From Odontocerum albicorne (Eukaryota > Arthropoda > Insecta > Trichoptera > Odontoceridae): a stretch of DNA of 64,000 nt. This document shows, piece by piece, positions 32,279-43,491 of the stretch. The position numbers were made by a program, and so were the translations under genes. The DNA is taken from the NCBI GenBank assembly GCA_949825065.1, contig OX463848.1:40407380-40471379 (forward strand). The letters run 5' to 3'. The stretch's first letter is position 1, and each line of letters begins with the position of its first letter. The notes beneath the pieces were generated by a model. It had not been told where the DNA came from and searched no databases. It saw only the letters and a program-made list of their open reading frames with translations.

Positions 32279-33565
32279 TTAGGTCCTTACATATGAAATT
32301 ATCGTTTTGTTTGGGAGGAACATAAAGTTGATTTTTTTTTAATATAATATATTTATTTAATCAAAGTATGTACCATTGCTATCTATGCACTTTTGCCATC
32401 TCATAGGTAGTTCATCGATCCCTTTACTAAAAAAACCATTCGAACGGGAATCAATAAAATCTTTGAAGTCGGTTTGGACTGCCCCATCGGAGTTGAATTT
32501 TTTCCCTTGCAAGAAGTTATCCAAATTTCGAAAAAAATAGTAATCTGTTGGGGCAAGGTCCGGAGAGTACGGTGGATGTCTTAGACATTCCAATTGAAGC
32601 TCTTCTAATTTGGTAGCCGTCTGTTGTGCAGTGTGTGGTCTAGCGTTATCATGAAGCAGCAGTGGCCTAGAGCGATTAACCAGCCTCGGTTGTTTAGCAG
32701 CTAGCTTTTCCATCATCGTTTGCAGTTGCTGACAATAGACATCTGCCGTAATCGTCTGGCCAGATTTAAGAAAGCTGTAGTGAACGACACCAGCACTAGT
32801 CCACCAAACGCTCACAAGTAACTTTTTTGGAGTCAATTTTCGCTTGGGGCATGGTTTGGCTGGTTCGGCAGGGTTCAGCCATTGCGATGAGCGCTTCCGA
32901 TTATCATACAGGATCCACTTTTCATCACAGGTAATGATTCGATTCAAAATTCCTTCATTATTGTGCCGGTTGAGTAATGCAACGCAGCAGTCAACGCGCG
33001 TTTGTTGATTTGCTTCACTCAATTCGTGAGGTACCCACCTTTCAAGCTTTTTCACCTTCCCAATTTGCTTCAAGTGGATTAAAACAGTTTTATCACTAAC
33101 ACCGCAGCCTGCAGCTAACTCGGACGTGGTTTGCGATGAATCCGCTTCCACAATAGCCTTCAATTCTTCATTATCAACTTTGGTCTCCGGCCGTCCACGG
33201 GGCTTATTCTGCAGGTCGAAATTTCCAGAACGAAAACGTTGGAACCAAAAACGCACGGTGTTTTCTTTTGCGGCACCGTCGCCATACACATCATTAATAC
33301 TTCGAGCCGTTTCTGCAGCACTGGTGCCACGGTGGAACTCGTACTCGTAAATAACGCGATATTTCAAGTTTTCCATTTTGTAAACTGAGTGACGCAAAGA
33401 AAAAAAACAATTGAGGAAAAAACAAATGAATTATAATTTTCGAAACACAAATACTTGAGTAAATAGCTGTATAAATTTGAATTTGGAATTCCTAACCAAA
33501 GAAAAGATATTTGAGATCAAAGTTGCCAGTACGGCAAAACGCCAATTTCATATGTAAGGACCTAA
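32279..33565 (-). mobile_element. Mariner D,D34D, full length, coding intact (copy 2)
   Basis: Ends TTAGGTCCTTACATATGAAA both sides (left arm has two changes further in), TA at 32277-32278 and 33566-33567. Inserted in a TTAA element at 'GAGATA-TTAAAGTTTTTAG'; uninterrupted relatives at 3218-3563 and 59201-59804 read 'GAGATATTCAAG' and 'GAGATATGAAAG'. Confidence 0.95.
32357..33376 (-). CDS. Mariner transposase, uninterrupted, 339 aa
   Basis: DDE/D transposase that would cut and join the element's own ends at TA sites in the nucleus. The start chosen is MENLKYRVIY (33376); an in-frame upstream Met at 33397 adds seven residues but is not conserved in copy 1. Visible parts: N-terminal paired helix-turn-helix region (about residues 1-105), GRPET linker near 61, WVPHEL near 114, catalytic Asp 151 in CDEKW, Asp 243 in LHDNARPH and Asp 278 in YSPDLAPTDYYFF, with exactly 34 residues between the last two. 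Length is normal for mariner (about 340-350). It differs from copy 1 at only a handful of residues and has no frameshift, so it could still be active; TIR changes at its left end may reduce mobility. Mariner subfamily not fixed. Confidence 0.92.
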   Translation of the reverse strand: MENLKYRVIYEYEFHRGTSAAETARSINDVYGDGAAKENTVRFWFQRFRSGNFDLQNKPRGRPETKVDNEELKAIVEADSSQTTSELAAGCGVSDKTVLIHLKQIGKVKKLERWVPHELSEANQQTRVDCCVALLNRHNNEGILNRIITCDEKWILYDNRKRSSQWLNPAEPAKPCPKRKLTPKKLLVSVWWTSAGVVHYSFLKSGQTITADVYCQQLQTMMEKLAAKQPRLVNRSRPLLLHDNARPHTAQQTATKLEELQLECLRHPPYSPDLAPTDYYFFRNLDNFLQGKKFNSDGAVQTDFKDFIDSRSNGFFSKGIDELPMRWQKCIDSNGTYFD

Positions 33566-33750
33566 TATTAAAGTTTTTAGAAGCAATGTGTACTATTTAC
33601 TACTATTTACACATCACAGGGAAGGAAGGGTTAATCAAGATTTATTTTATAAGTAAAAGGTTCTCCGAAGTCTTATTTATTCACCAATTAAATTGAAAAG
33701 GTTTTGAATAGATTGTTGTAAATTATTCTATGTAAGATATTTATCAAAAT

Positions 33751-33930
33751 CAAATCAACGTTACTCCAAACGTATATTATTTTCTAACGTAAAATCAAAT
33801 CAACCTGACACAAAACGTATATTATTTTATAACGTAAAATCAAATCAACCCGACACAAAACGTATATTATTTTCTAACGTAAAATCAAATCAACCTGACA
33901 CAAAACGTATATTATTTTCTCACGTAAAAT
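33751..33930. repeat. Minisatellite, 45-bp unit, 4 copies
   Basis: Unit CAAATCAACCTGACACAAAA + CGTATATTATTTTCTAACGT + AAAAT, exact 45-bp spacing (33751, 33796, 33841, 33886). Confidence 0.85.
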
Positions 33931-34467
33931 AAAAGAAAATAATTTGAATTTTGAACATTTATTTTCTCCTAGATAAATTTTACGCTAATGGGTAAATCAT
34001 TCTCCTCTCTTCACAATTTATCCTTTCTTCGCCGCGTCTCGAGGAGAAACTCGATGAAAAGATATTTCAAGCCGAGAGACGCTTTTGACTCTATTCAAGC
34101 CAACGTTTTTCCTTGACAGGGGATGAAAGAAAAAAATACTCCCACAAAATGGGAAATTTTTCCGTTACAATGTAAAATAACTCGAATCATGTCCGAGAAA
34201 CGAGGAAGGATATTTTTACGTTTCAATTATTTTTTTCCCCATTAAACATCCTTCAAAAGCCGTTTGATACCTTCGTAGAAAATTATTCTCGTATATTTTA
34301 TATCAGGAGATTATTTCAAGCGAAGCTATTGAATTATTTTCATGTAATATATTTTTAATAATGTTCTTTAGTAAAGCTCGAAGGAGTGTTTTGCCAAAAT
34401 ATGTAATACATATAATATAAAATTAAGTTCAGTGTTTTTTTTTTTTCTAAAATGAGCATCCAACTAA
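33931..34467. other. No recognised feature
   Basis: AT-rich DNA with 'CGCCGCGTCTCGAGG' at about 34030; no supported gene. Confidence 0.4.
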
Positions 34468-35002
34468 TTGAGTACTTGGGCTTTCAGGATGAATGACGAG
34501 TGGAAAGGATTTATGTGAGCTCGTGAGTGTGGGTCTCTTATTGTTGTTTTAATTTTGGTTGTTTTTGTATTTGTGTTTCTGTGTGTTTTTCTTTTTTTTC
34601 TTCTTTTTTTTGTTTTGAATTTGTTTTTGTTTTTATTCTTATGATTGTGTGCAGTATATTGTGGGATGAATATTTTTGGTCTTTCTGGAGCGATAATGTG
34701 TGAGGAGTTGAGTTTCGCAAAATGTTTCCAGTTGTAGTTAAGTGTCACTGTTTGTCAGGTTGATGAGAGCGTGCAACGGGGTTTTTTGTGTTATCAAAAA
34801 TCGGAAAGAAGTATCGATTTATTTTTTCATGCTAAATATCCTCAGTGAGATACAGGCAAAAGCCTAGTTTACTGGGGATACGACAAATGAAAGGCAACAA
34901 ACCCAGATCCATTAAAATTATATGTCCAAATCAAATTACCTGTTGTTTTTTCTCAAATTGTGTATATTTCTTGTCATGTGTAATAATAAAAAAAAAAAAA
35001 AA
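34468..35002 (+). mobile_element. Retro-like repeat with A-rich tail (copy 1)
   Basis: Begins TTGAGTACTTGGGCTTTCAG and ends 'TGTCATGTGTAATAATAAAAA' with an A-run. Copy 2 sits inside the rosa-like element (53668-54245), ending in (AAAT)n, and a 3' fragment lies at 41337-41458 ('CAGGCAAAAGCATAATTTAC'). Position-specific start and A-rich tail suggest a SINE or LINE 3' unit; no tRNA boxes seen. The Lys-rich minus frame inside is low complexity. Confidence 0.6.
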
Positions 35003-35057
35003 CTATATCAGTTACTACCAAAATGGGCGTTACCGCTCCCTTGGGACCTTAGTTTAC

Positions 35058-35140
35058 TTAAGGGGCGTTGAACACTAGGGGGCGTTGAACACTAGGGGGC
35101 GTTGAACACTAGGGGCGTTGAACACTAGGGGGCGTTGAAT
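35058..35140. repeat. Minisatellite, 18-19-bp unit, about 5 copies
   Basis: Unit GGGGCGTTGAACACTAGG, varying between three and five Gs. Confidence 0.85.
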
Positions 35141-35144
35141 ACGA

Positions 35145-35660
35145 AGGGGTGTATAGAATTCAAGAGGGCGGTAAGGATCGTTGGGAGACAAGAGGTGGTA
35201 GGTGGCGAAATAATAAACATCGATACTTTCCACACATTCAGTCGTATGTTTGAAGAACAGATTTTACAGGATAGCTGTTTTAAGTTAAAATATTACAGTT
35301 TTTTCTGTATTGAAAAGTTATGCGTGCACTGTGAAGAATATGTGAGTTGATGATTTTTGACATAATACAGAATGCAGTGGTCAGAGATAAATGTGAACTT
35401 AAGGCCGATGTGTTGAGTACGATAAAGAAGAGTTATCTAAGATGGTTTTGCCATATAGAACGAATGGATAAAGAAATTCTAATAAATCAAATGTATATTG
35501 CGAATGTGAGCGAAATGCGTGGTAGAGGACAACCAAGGAAAATATGGCTGTTTCAAGTAAATGATATTTTGAAAGATGAAATGTAAAAGTCAGAGAAATC
35601 GTAGGAATTTCTCTCTCTGCCTACACCAACAGAGAAATGGCGTGATGATATGTATTCATT
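35145..35660 (+). pseudogene. LINE C-terminal fragment (WFGH family)
   Basis: Frame 35347-35586 reads DKCELKADVLSTIKKSYLRW, FCHIERMDKEILINQMYIAN, then EMRGRGQPRKIWLFQVNDIL, the clearest protein view of this family (RW-x-GH-xERM ... GRG-PRK). A stop follows and the 3' tail is shortened at 'CTCTCTGCCTACACCAACAG'. Confidence 0.7.
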
Positions 35661-37179
35661 TATTTAAATAATTTATTCACAACAAAATCAGTATATTAAT
35701 TTTGGAACAAAAAAAAACTAACTATAAATAACAAAAGCCATAAGCAAAACAAAAAAAAAATAACAAAATAATGAAAAAGGTTTCACACCTCTAAAACAGT
35801 TTTACTTTGGGACTGTATGTCACATGCAGTTCCGATGTACTCGTAGGGATCTGTATTAACATGACACCATTCTGACCTAAGCACCGCTCTGGTATCAAAT
35901 ATGGATTATTGACATGACACTGCCTGAAGAGAGCCACGTGATAGGTGATAGAAACACGTGTAGCGGGGATTGATGTAATTAGTGAAATTTATTGTTAAAC
36001 ATTTCAAAAAACTAATCGTCGAATTTCAGACAACTGCGCTGTCAAGTCAGCTTTTCAGACATTTAACTTGATTGGTGGTAGCTATCGAAATAGCACTTTT
36101 CACATTGGATGTAACATGGTGAGAAAACCTTTAAGTCGCAACCCTATGACTTGACTGGACTAAAAAGTAGTAAACATGCGCAATGTTAGTACGGTGGGGT
36201 GAGGGTCCTGTCATGTGTATCCTTTTTGTCGGAATTTATGTGGGGAGGGGGATTGGTGAATTATTGCTCTAAAAGGGGAGGGTTATTTGAAAATGTTTGA
36301 GAAACGCCAAACTAAATCAATAAAAATAACATATTTTTCTCTATCGACCTTTATGGACCGAAATCACTTCAAGAGCGTGTTTGTTATTGTATATTTCTCA
36401 AACTTCCATATTTTTAGAGGTCTTCCTGATGATGATATTTCATGCATTGCCACTTAAGAATCTTTTGTGCTTTTTTTTATCCCATTGACACCCACACTGT
36501 TATGTGGGGTCAAAATAAGTCCCCATCCAGCGTGATGTACACTATATTAGAGAAAATGTGGGATGGTCCCTGTGACTTTTGAAACGCCATGTCTAAAGAA
36601 ATTCACTTCAATTATCATTAAAAAAATATATATGTTCACCATACCCTACCATGTTATTTTTTTACGCTTCGATACATGTTGGTTGTCTAAATAATAATCT
36701 TGTCTAAACTGGGCATTTTTGTTTTAAGTTGATTATCACAAGTGTTGCTCGTTAAGGTGACAAATATTATTAAATAAATATGTATTAAGTTGAGTATGTG
36801 TGTAGTTTTTTCATAATATTTAACGATTGTTTGTAAACACTTGCACATTCTTTACCCCTGAAGAGAATAAAAAGAAATATGTGTATACTCGTAGATGAGA
36901 TTTACACTTTTTTAGTTTAAGGAACATAAATAATAAATAACAGTAGTAATATGTCACAAACAAAAAAATAACTACACTTAAATAAGTTTATGATTCATAA
37001 AGATCAAGAATTCTGCATTTCAAAACAACAAAATATATATAAAAAGATCCCTTCTACCAGATCCCTACTACAATCTCCTTGATTAATATAAATAACGTAA
37101 TATAAACAAAACATTAAGGACAACACTTTGCCTCTGGAGTTGAGTAACCCTGCATCAACATGTATGAAGTAACTAACTT
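35661..37179. other. Mostly unrecognised; one dispersed repeat end
   Basis: 35920-36000 matches the 'GTGTAGCGGGGATTGATGTAA' repeat also at 8985 and 47625. The remaining 1.4 kb has no supported gene or repeat; two ACTCGTA words occur (35838, 36884). Confidence 0.4.
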
Positions 37180-37820
37180 CATACCAGAAGGCATTGAACT
37201 GGTTGAATGTTAGAAATAGACGCCAAATTCACATACTGTCTCTATTGTATAACATCCTTAACTGTCCCGCCGCACCCTCTTATCTCGCCGAAAATTTTCA
37301 GCGTCTTTCCAATCATGGATTAGCGCTACGCTCAAACAGAGATTGTTTATTGGCCTTTCCAGTTCACCGCTCCTCTTTCTTTACGTCGTCCTTTACTGTC
37401 CGCGCAGTGAGACTCTGGAATCAGTTACAAACCAATATAAGACTTGCTCCGTCCTTGGCATGATTTTAGAAGCGACTGAAAAAACTCTTCATTTCTAGTC
37501 AGAAAAATAACGTGTTTCATTCCTGATTTTTCTTTTCCTTTCCTCTCCACGATCCTTTCCTTTCCTTTTGATTGATGATATCTCACTTTAAGTGAAAAAT
37601 AATGTTCGGGTGATTGTCCGTCTTTGTGGGGCTCGTGGGCATGTTCTCACGTATATGTTTATGGATTTCGTGGGGATGGATAGTCATTTGAATGATTTAT
37701 GCGACCAACGTAACTTGCTTCATTTACTTTTGTCTGGTTGGTTGGAAGAGATTGCCGCCTGGCAATAAGCCCGCCAGATTGTATTGCAATAAAAGTGTTT
37801 AATAAATAAATAAATAAATA
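37180..37820 (+). mobile_element. LINE 3' end, copy g, with longest ORF2 end
   Basis: Frame 37194-37463 shows the ORF2 C-terminus: RNRRQIHILSLLYNILNCPA, YLAENFQRLSNHGLALRSNR, SSFFTSSFTVRAVRLWNQLQ, and beyond a frame break FKKRLKKLLIS-type sequence. Then the family 3' UTR and (AAAT)n tail. Confidence 0.85.
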
Positions 37821-38865
37821 AAATATGAAGGTTTTAATTCTGCAAAGCAACTTGCATCTCGTTCTACTAATGAGGCCATATGTTTTCTATATATCAATAT
37901 CTATCCATAAAATTCCCACAAAATTCTCAAAAAATCCAATATTTGTTCTATGTATGCGTTATTCCACTAAAAACAAATCTGAGTTCTTTACCTCTATAAA
38001 ATAAGTCTTCGATAAATACGTAAGTCTGCTTGGTGAAGTTTGGTGATATTTTGTGGTATACATACATAACATATATTGAACTTAAATATACATATTATAA
38101 TTATTAAATAATTTTAAAACAATGACTGGAATTTATTATTACTACTGCTTTTTGTATCTTCATGTTAGTTTAAGATAAAGTTTTGTATTATTTGTCAATA
38201 ATTTTAAGTACTTGTATAACCTGTCACATGTTCATTTGTATATAAAGACACTGTTGTGTCGTTAATTAAATAAATAAAATAAAAATAAATAAAAGTATTG
38301 AGAATAATCCTGAATATACCCATAGTGTATTGAGAATAATCCTGAATATACCTATAGTGTATTGAGAATAATCCTGAATATACCCATAGTGTATAAAAAA
38401 ATTCTCAATGTGCAACAATACTTACTCGTAGATTTAGCGAAGTCATGAAAATATAGCTATCATTTCAGTATGTATTTAAGCTTATATTCTTATACTTGGT
38501 TTCTCCACTCTTTTTTGCTCCTTTGTGATAAGGCCCAAGTACAAAGTTTGTTTTTTTTACGATTTTTTAGGGAGAAGAAAGAAAAATTCCTGACACCGCA
38601 TTAGCCAGGCTTTTTACAGGATTATTCTCCGTATAAATTTTTAATAATTCAGGATTATGTTGGACTTCTACATTCTCTAATGTTTTCCCCACGAAATCTT
38701 TTGTAAAATATGTACAGTTTTTTATAGAAGTTCTGACTGAAAATTATTCCATTGCCGTTTGGTTTCTGCGCTTCCTGAAAAAACAAGTTGTATTAATCCG
38801 AAAATATTCTGAATTAAGCGCGTGTATCTGGAATCGAAACTTTAACAACTGTTATGGACTCCGTG
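37821..38865. repeat. 32-bp minisatellite within unrecognised DNA
   Basis: 38296-38394 holds three copies of TATTGAGAATAATCCTGAAT + ATACCCATAGTG. The remainder is AT-rich with nothing supported. Confidence 0.6.
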
Positions 38866-38867
38866 GT

Positions 38868-38940
38868 CTAGTTGATTAGACATCTATGGTATCTTCCATT
38901 GAAGGGGGTCGCGGGTTCAATTCCCGTCGGTTTTATTAAG
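38868..38940 (+). repeat. SINE family A head
   Basis: Box A TGGTCTAGTTGATTAGAC and box B GGGTTCAATTCCCGTCGG. The head ends abruptly at 'TTTTATTAAG'. Confidence 0.6.
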
Positions 38941-39054
38941 ACCACATGCCTCTGGAACCACTATCGGCTGTTACTAGGATAAATGGTTGAAAAAGAAGGA
39001 TGCCAGCGGGTGGATTTTACCCGGTTCTGATTTGCCCTGTAAGATTTGAACATT

Positions 39055-39262
39055 TTTTAAGTGGCTCCGAACAGAAATCTGGAAACCGAGGACAACATAG
39101 CAAAATGGAAAGTATTACGCGATGGATCGATTCTCTGTTTCTGCGACAAGGAGCAGTCCACGCGACACTTGCTGGAGTGCCCGGTGTTTATTTTGTGGAA
39201 CGCAGAGTGCTATACAGCTGGCAGATTTCTGAGCGGAAGTAATTTAGTGCATTTGACATGAT
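39055..39262 (+). pseudogene. Possible LINE fragment with Cys-His motif
   Basis: Frame 39061-39261 includes AKWKVLRDGSILCFCDKEQS-TRHLLECPVF; C-x-C-x6-H-LLEC resembles the Cys-His knuckle at the end of some LINE ORF2 proteins. Short; family not fixed. Confidence 0.4.
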
Positions 39263-39357
39263 AAGAAGTTCGTTGCCCTCTGAACTCTCGCTGTGGAAGA
39301 GATGTTCTGGAAACCGATGAATCTGAAAACATCGAGCAAATCATATATAATAACGTA

Positions 39358-40562
39358 TGAATCATACCATTTTCAGTTAGTACCAACCTTTAGAAGTTAC
39401 GTGTCAAACTTTCATGACATTCCGACATTGTGTCATTGAGTTACAGTGGTTTTAGTGACGCTACTTTTGCTATTTTCATAACAATGAAAAAAAAACGAAT
39501 TTCGTGTGTTGATAAAACATTGCTTTTTAATGGGAAAAAATACCGTTCAAACTCAGTCGAAAACAACAATTTGTGTGTCTGGTATGCTGATTTCAAACGC
39601 GGTCGTACAGACACAAATGATGCTGAACGCTCTGGTTGTCCAAATGAGGATGTTACACCAGAAAACATAAAAAAACCCTCAAAATCGTGATGGAAAATCG
39701 CAAAGTAAAGTTGCGTGAGATAGCTGACATCCTGAAGATATCATTTGGTAGTGTTTATACTATTTTGCATGAATATTTGGTCATGAAAAAGCTTTTTTCG
39801 AAATGGGTGCCGCGTTTGCTCACAATGGAACAGAAACAACAACGCATCGATGATTCAGAGCGCTGTTTGGCACTGTTTACGCGAAATAAACAGGAGTTTT
39901 TGCATCACTATGTGACAATGGATGAAACTTGGACCACTATACTTCGGAATCAAATCGGCAGTCAGCTGAGTGGAGACCAGCCGGTGAAAGTCGTCCGAAG
40001 CGACCAAAAACTCAACAGTCGGCCGGGAAGGTTATGGCCTCCGTATTTTGGGATGTGCGTGGTATAATATTCACCGATCACCTTGAAAAGGGAAAAACCA
40101 TTAATTGCGAATATTACATAGCGTTATTGGAGCGTTTGAAGGCAGAAATTGCAAAAGAAACGGCCCCATATGAAGAGGAAAAAAGTTCGCTTTCATCAGG
40201 ACAATGCACCGTGTCACAAGTCGATGGTAACGAGGGCCAAATTGCATGAGTTGAACTTCGAATTGCTTCCGCACCCACCGTATTCTCCAGATTTGCCCCC
40301 CAGCTACTATTGGCTGTTCGCAGAGCTAAAAAATATGCTCCAGGGAAAGAGATTTGGCTCCAATAAAGAAGTGATTGCCGAAACTAACGCGTATTTTGAA
40401 ACCAAAGATAAATCGTTCTACACGGCTGGCATAGAAAAGTTAGGAAAGCGTTGAAATGAATGTATCGCTCTTGAAGGGGAGACTATGTTGATGAATAAAG
40501 AAGAATTTTGGCAAACAAATGTTGTTTTAGTAGTCAGTCCCGGGACTTGTTGATCGATGTGT
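39358..40562 (+). mobile_element. Mariner, irritans-like (copy 2), inactive
   Basis: Right end intact (TTGATCGATGTGT, TA at 40563-40564); the left about 150 bp end is missing, so only one TIR remains. Frames 39430-39690, 39687-40067, 39929-40249 and 40149-40454 together cover most of the transposase, including MDETW (first Asp) and FHQDNAPCHKS (second Asp). The third motif reads YSPDLPPSYYWLF: Asp changed to Tyr. At least three frameshifts. Confidence 0.88.
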
Positions 40563-41336
40563 TATGTTGTCTTCCGCATTCCCTGCAAATAGAAGTTCTT
40601 CAAAATCCACTTTTTTTTCAAATTTATGTACTCGTACTTCTCTCCCACTTCATTGGTCTCACTACTCAACAAATCCGTTCGATTAATTTACCTTTGCAGA
40701 AACAATGCTTTCCTAGCATTTATTTTTCCCTTATTTCACCTGTTTCCCACACCTCTTCATTAGATTATCAGTTCTTTCCTTTTTTTTTGGACACCGGAAG
40801 TAAATTAAAATCATTCCTACTGCAAGACCTTTGTCCCGTTTTCATCCCATTCCACACGGAGTGCCAAAAAGAACCTACCTGCCGTCCTTTTCACCATTCG
40901 CCCGGAAGCGTTATTGGATTTTTCTCCGCTACAAAGTAAATTTACCAGTGAATTTCCTAATATAATTGAGCGTTGGATCTAAGATAAAATATTAAACCTT
41001 TTTCATTTTATTTTTCTTTTGGAAAATTTCGGCATGATTTTTATTTGCTTGATTCTATTTTCATATTTTAATTTTTTTGTTTACATAGTTATAAACATGG
41101 TAAATCTGTCTTGGCTCATTGCTGTTTACATATTTATTTATATACCTGATTAATCTTGCTGGCGGCTCATTGCTGTTTACGTAGCTATTTATATACCTGA
41201 TTAATCTTGCTGGCTCATTGCTGTACAACATATTTTCCAATCAATAAGCTTATCTTAGATACGTCAAGTTTTAATTCAAATTCATGGTTAATTTATAAAA
41301 AAATGTATCTGCATATTTTTCATGTTTATATGTGGA
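40563..41336. other. No recognised feature
   Basis: Includes a 143-codon + frame (40508-40939) with no domain, overlapping the mariner end, and a short duplication 'ATATACCTGATTAATCTTGC' (41151, 41195). Confidence 0.35.
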
Positions 41337-41540
41337 TGTTCGTCAGTAATATACAGGCAAAAGCATAATTTACTGGGGTCACGACAAATGGCAGACAACA
41401 AATCCTAATCCATATAATTTGAGAGTATCCACTTGAAATTACTTGTTTTTTTTATAATTATGGTGTAGAAGATAGGATGATTATCCAAAATATGAATTAT
41501 GGTGTAGAACATAGGATGATTATCCAAAATATGAATACCG
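41337..41540. repeat. Retro-like repeat fragment and a 40-bp duplication
   Basis: 41337-41458 is a 3' piece of the repeat at 34468-35002. 41459-41535 holds two copies of ATTATGGTGTAGAANATAGG + ATGATTATCCAAAATATGA. Confidence 0.55.
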
Positions 41541-41617
41541 TATCGAACTTTTGACGTTATGAAATTATAGAAGCTTCAAAAGAAGAATCCATGGTGATAT
41601 TCCTACTTAATGTTTTA

Positions 41618-42106
41618 GGCCTCGGCCACACAGGTAGGATCCTCGCTTGATGCTTAGAGCTATGTGGCGAGTTAGGCGACATATCCTAGCGAACCAACGT
41701 ATCGCATACTATCGCAGTGGTCACACTGCATGCTTCGCGCCACGTTGCGTGACTATCAGTCATCGATTGAATCTCCTACCGAATATGCGTTTTGGTTAAT
41801 GTACAAGATGGTGGAAATTTTAATGACAGCTGTGTATAAAAGGTAGCCATTGTATAAATTATAGAAAAATGTACCTGTAATAAAATCACTTTGGAATGAA
41901 GTTGCACAGAAAGTAAATAAAGATGGTAAGTTGTAATGAAATTGGTTAGTTTTGAGAGTGACATCGTGTGTTGACTCAACCGCTCCCAACTGTCAAATGA
42001 ATTTGTGCGTAGCACTTTGGTGTGGCCAGGCATGAAGTCATCTAGTATATAAGTCACGTAAAACCTAGTTTATCACGTAACGAAGCACTTTGGTGTGGCC
42101 TCGGCC
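41618..42106. mobile_element. 489-bp MITE with GGCC ends, TTTA flanks
   Basis: Ends GGCCTCGGCCACAC (left) and GGCCGAGGCCACAC (right, reverse complement); TTTA at 41614-41617 and 42107-42110. 'AGCACTTTGGTGTGGCC' occurs twice near the right end. No ORF of interest. Superfamily not assigned; a 4-bp duplication is only tentative. Confidence 0.6.
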
Positions 42107-42260
42107 TTTAAGGTAATTTTAACTCTCCCGCGATACTAGAAGTACCAAATTCGCGCGATACTAGAAGCACTAGAGTCCATCGCGTACTACAATGTAATTT
42201 CAACTGTCGCGCAATATTAGAGGCACTTCGTTTTTATGTTCTTATTACACATGGCAATTA

Positions 42261-43491
42261 CTAGGTTAGTCAAAAAGTTTTGAAAGCGGCATCTATGGAG
42301 CAGTAGAAAAACCAAAATTTCTACGCCATTTTAATATTTCATAAGAACGTACTCAAAATTTCATTTCATTCTTTCTTTGTTTACAAGCCATTTGAAGTTG
42401 ACGTGTCAGTGTATTTTTTAACAATGGAAAAATCCGAATATCGTGCAGTGATTAAATTCTTTGTTTTGGAAGGTTTATCGGCTACTGAGATCCATGCAAA
42501 GATGGTGAAAGTATTAAAGGAGTCTTCTCCTTCATTTCCAACCGTTCACCGATGGGTTTTGGAGTTTAAGCGTGGCCGTACAAGCGTTGAAGACGATCCA
42601 CGCTCAGGACGTCCAAAAAGTGCATCAACACCAGAAATCATAGCGAAAATACAGGATATGGTTTTGGAAGATCATCGATCGACTGTGGATGTGATAGCTG
42701 ACACCATAGGCATCTCACATGGAACAACATGGCATATTTTGGCTGAAGTTTTGGATTTCAAAAAACTGTGTGCACAATGGGTGCCGCATTTGCTAACAAT
42801 GCAACAAAAACACGTTCGAATGCGACTTTCTGAGCAACATTTGGAGCAATTTCGAAAGGATAAAAAGGATTTTCTGCGTCGATTCATCACTATGGATGAG
42901 ACTTGGGTCTACCACCATGATCCTGAATCAAAACAAGAGGCTAAGGAGTGGTGTGAACCAGGCACTTTGGCTCCGAAGCGAGTTCGTGTCCAGAAATCGG
43001 CCAAGAAGGTGTTAGCGTCAGTTTTTTGGGATGCAAAAGGAATTTTATTGATAGATTATCTCATAACTGGTAAGACAATCAACTCTGATTATTATTGTGA
43101 CCTTTTGGACCAGTTGGATGAAAAAATTTGTGATTAAAGACCCGGTTTGCAGAAGAAAAAAATCATTTTTCACCAAGACAATGCACCTGCTCACACAGCT
43201 CAAAAAACCATCGCGAAAATCAGTGAATTGGGGTACGAATTGTTGCAGCATCCACCCTATTCGCCAGATTTAGCTCCTTCTGACTTCTGTCTGTTCTCAC
43301 ACCTCAAAAAATTCCTTCGTGGAAAGCATTTTTCATCAAACGAAGAGGTTATAGCCGTCGTAGAGGAGTATTTTGCAGGCCTTCCAGAAAGTCACTTCCG
43401 TGATGGGAGACTATACTGAGCAATAAAAGTGATTTTCCCCCAAAAAAAATGTATTTTCATTTCCGCTTTCAAAACTTTTTGACTAATCTAG
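42261..43491 (+). mobile_element. Mariner (third type), TA-flanked
   Basis: 29-bp ends CTAGGTTAGTCAAAAAGTTT and CTAGATTAGTCAAAAAGTTT (reverse complement), one mismatch; TA at 42259-42260 and 43492-43493. Different TIRs and protein from the elements at 7534 and 39358. Confidence 0.93.
42424..43419 (+). pseudogene. Mariner transposase with one stop and a lost C-terminus
   Basis: From MEKSEYRAVIKFFVLEG (42424) the frame is open to a TAA at 43135-43137, then continues in the same frame (RPGLQKKKIIFHQDNAPAHT ... YSPDLAPSDFCLF) to 43419. All three catalytic Asp residues are present (MDETW, FHQDN, PSDFCLF; 34 residues between the last two), as is WVPHLLT. Defects: the single in-frame stop and a short deletion that ends the protein at FRDGRLY, about 20 residues early compared with relatives. 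Confidence 0.9.

Larger units (their letters stand above)
31737..33630. mobile_element. TTAA element carrying a mariner
   Basis: Left end TCTTTCCCTTCCTGTGCTAA (flank TTAG instead of TTAA), right end CACAGGGAAGGAAGGG followed by TTAA at 33631-33634. Without the mariner at 32279-33565 the element is about 605 bp, the same as the copy at 59201-59804. No transposase of its own. Confidence 0.75.

Noticed and set aside
34464..34748. Lys-rich minus-strand ORF
   Set aside because: Low-complexity translation of a T-rich repeat present in several copies; no domain.
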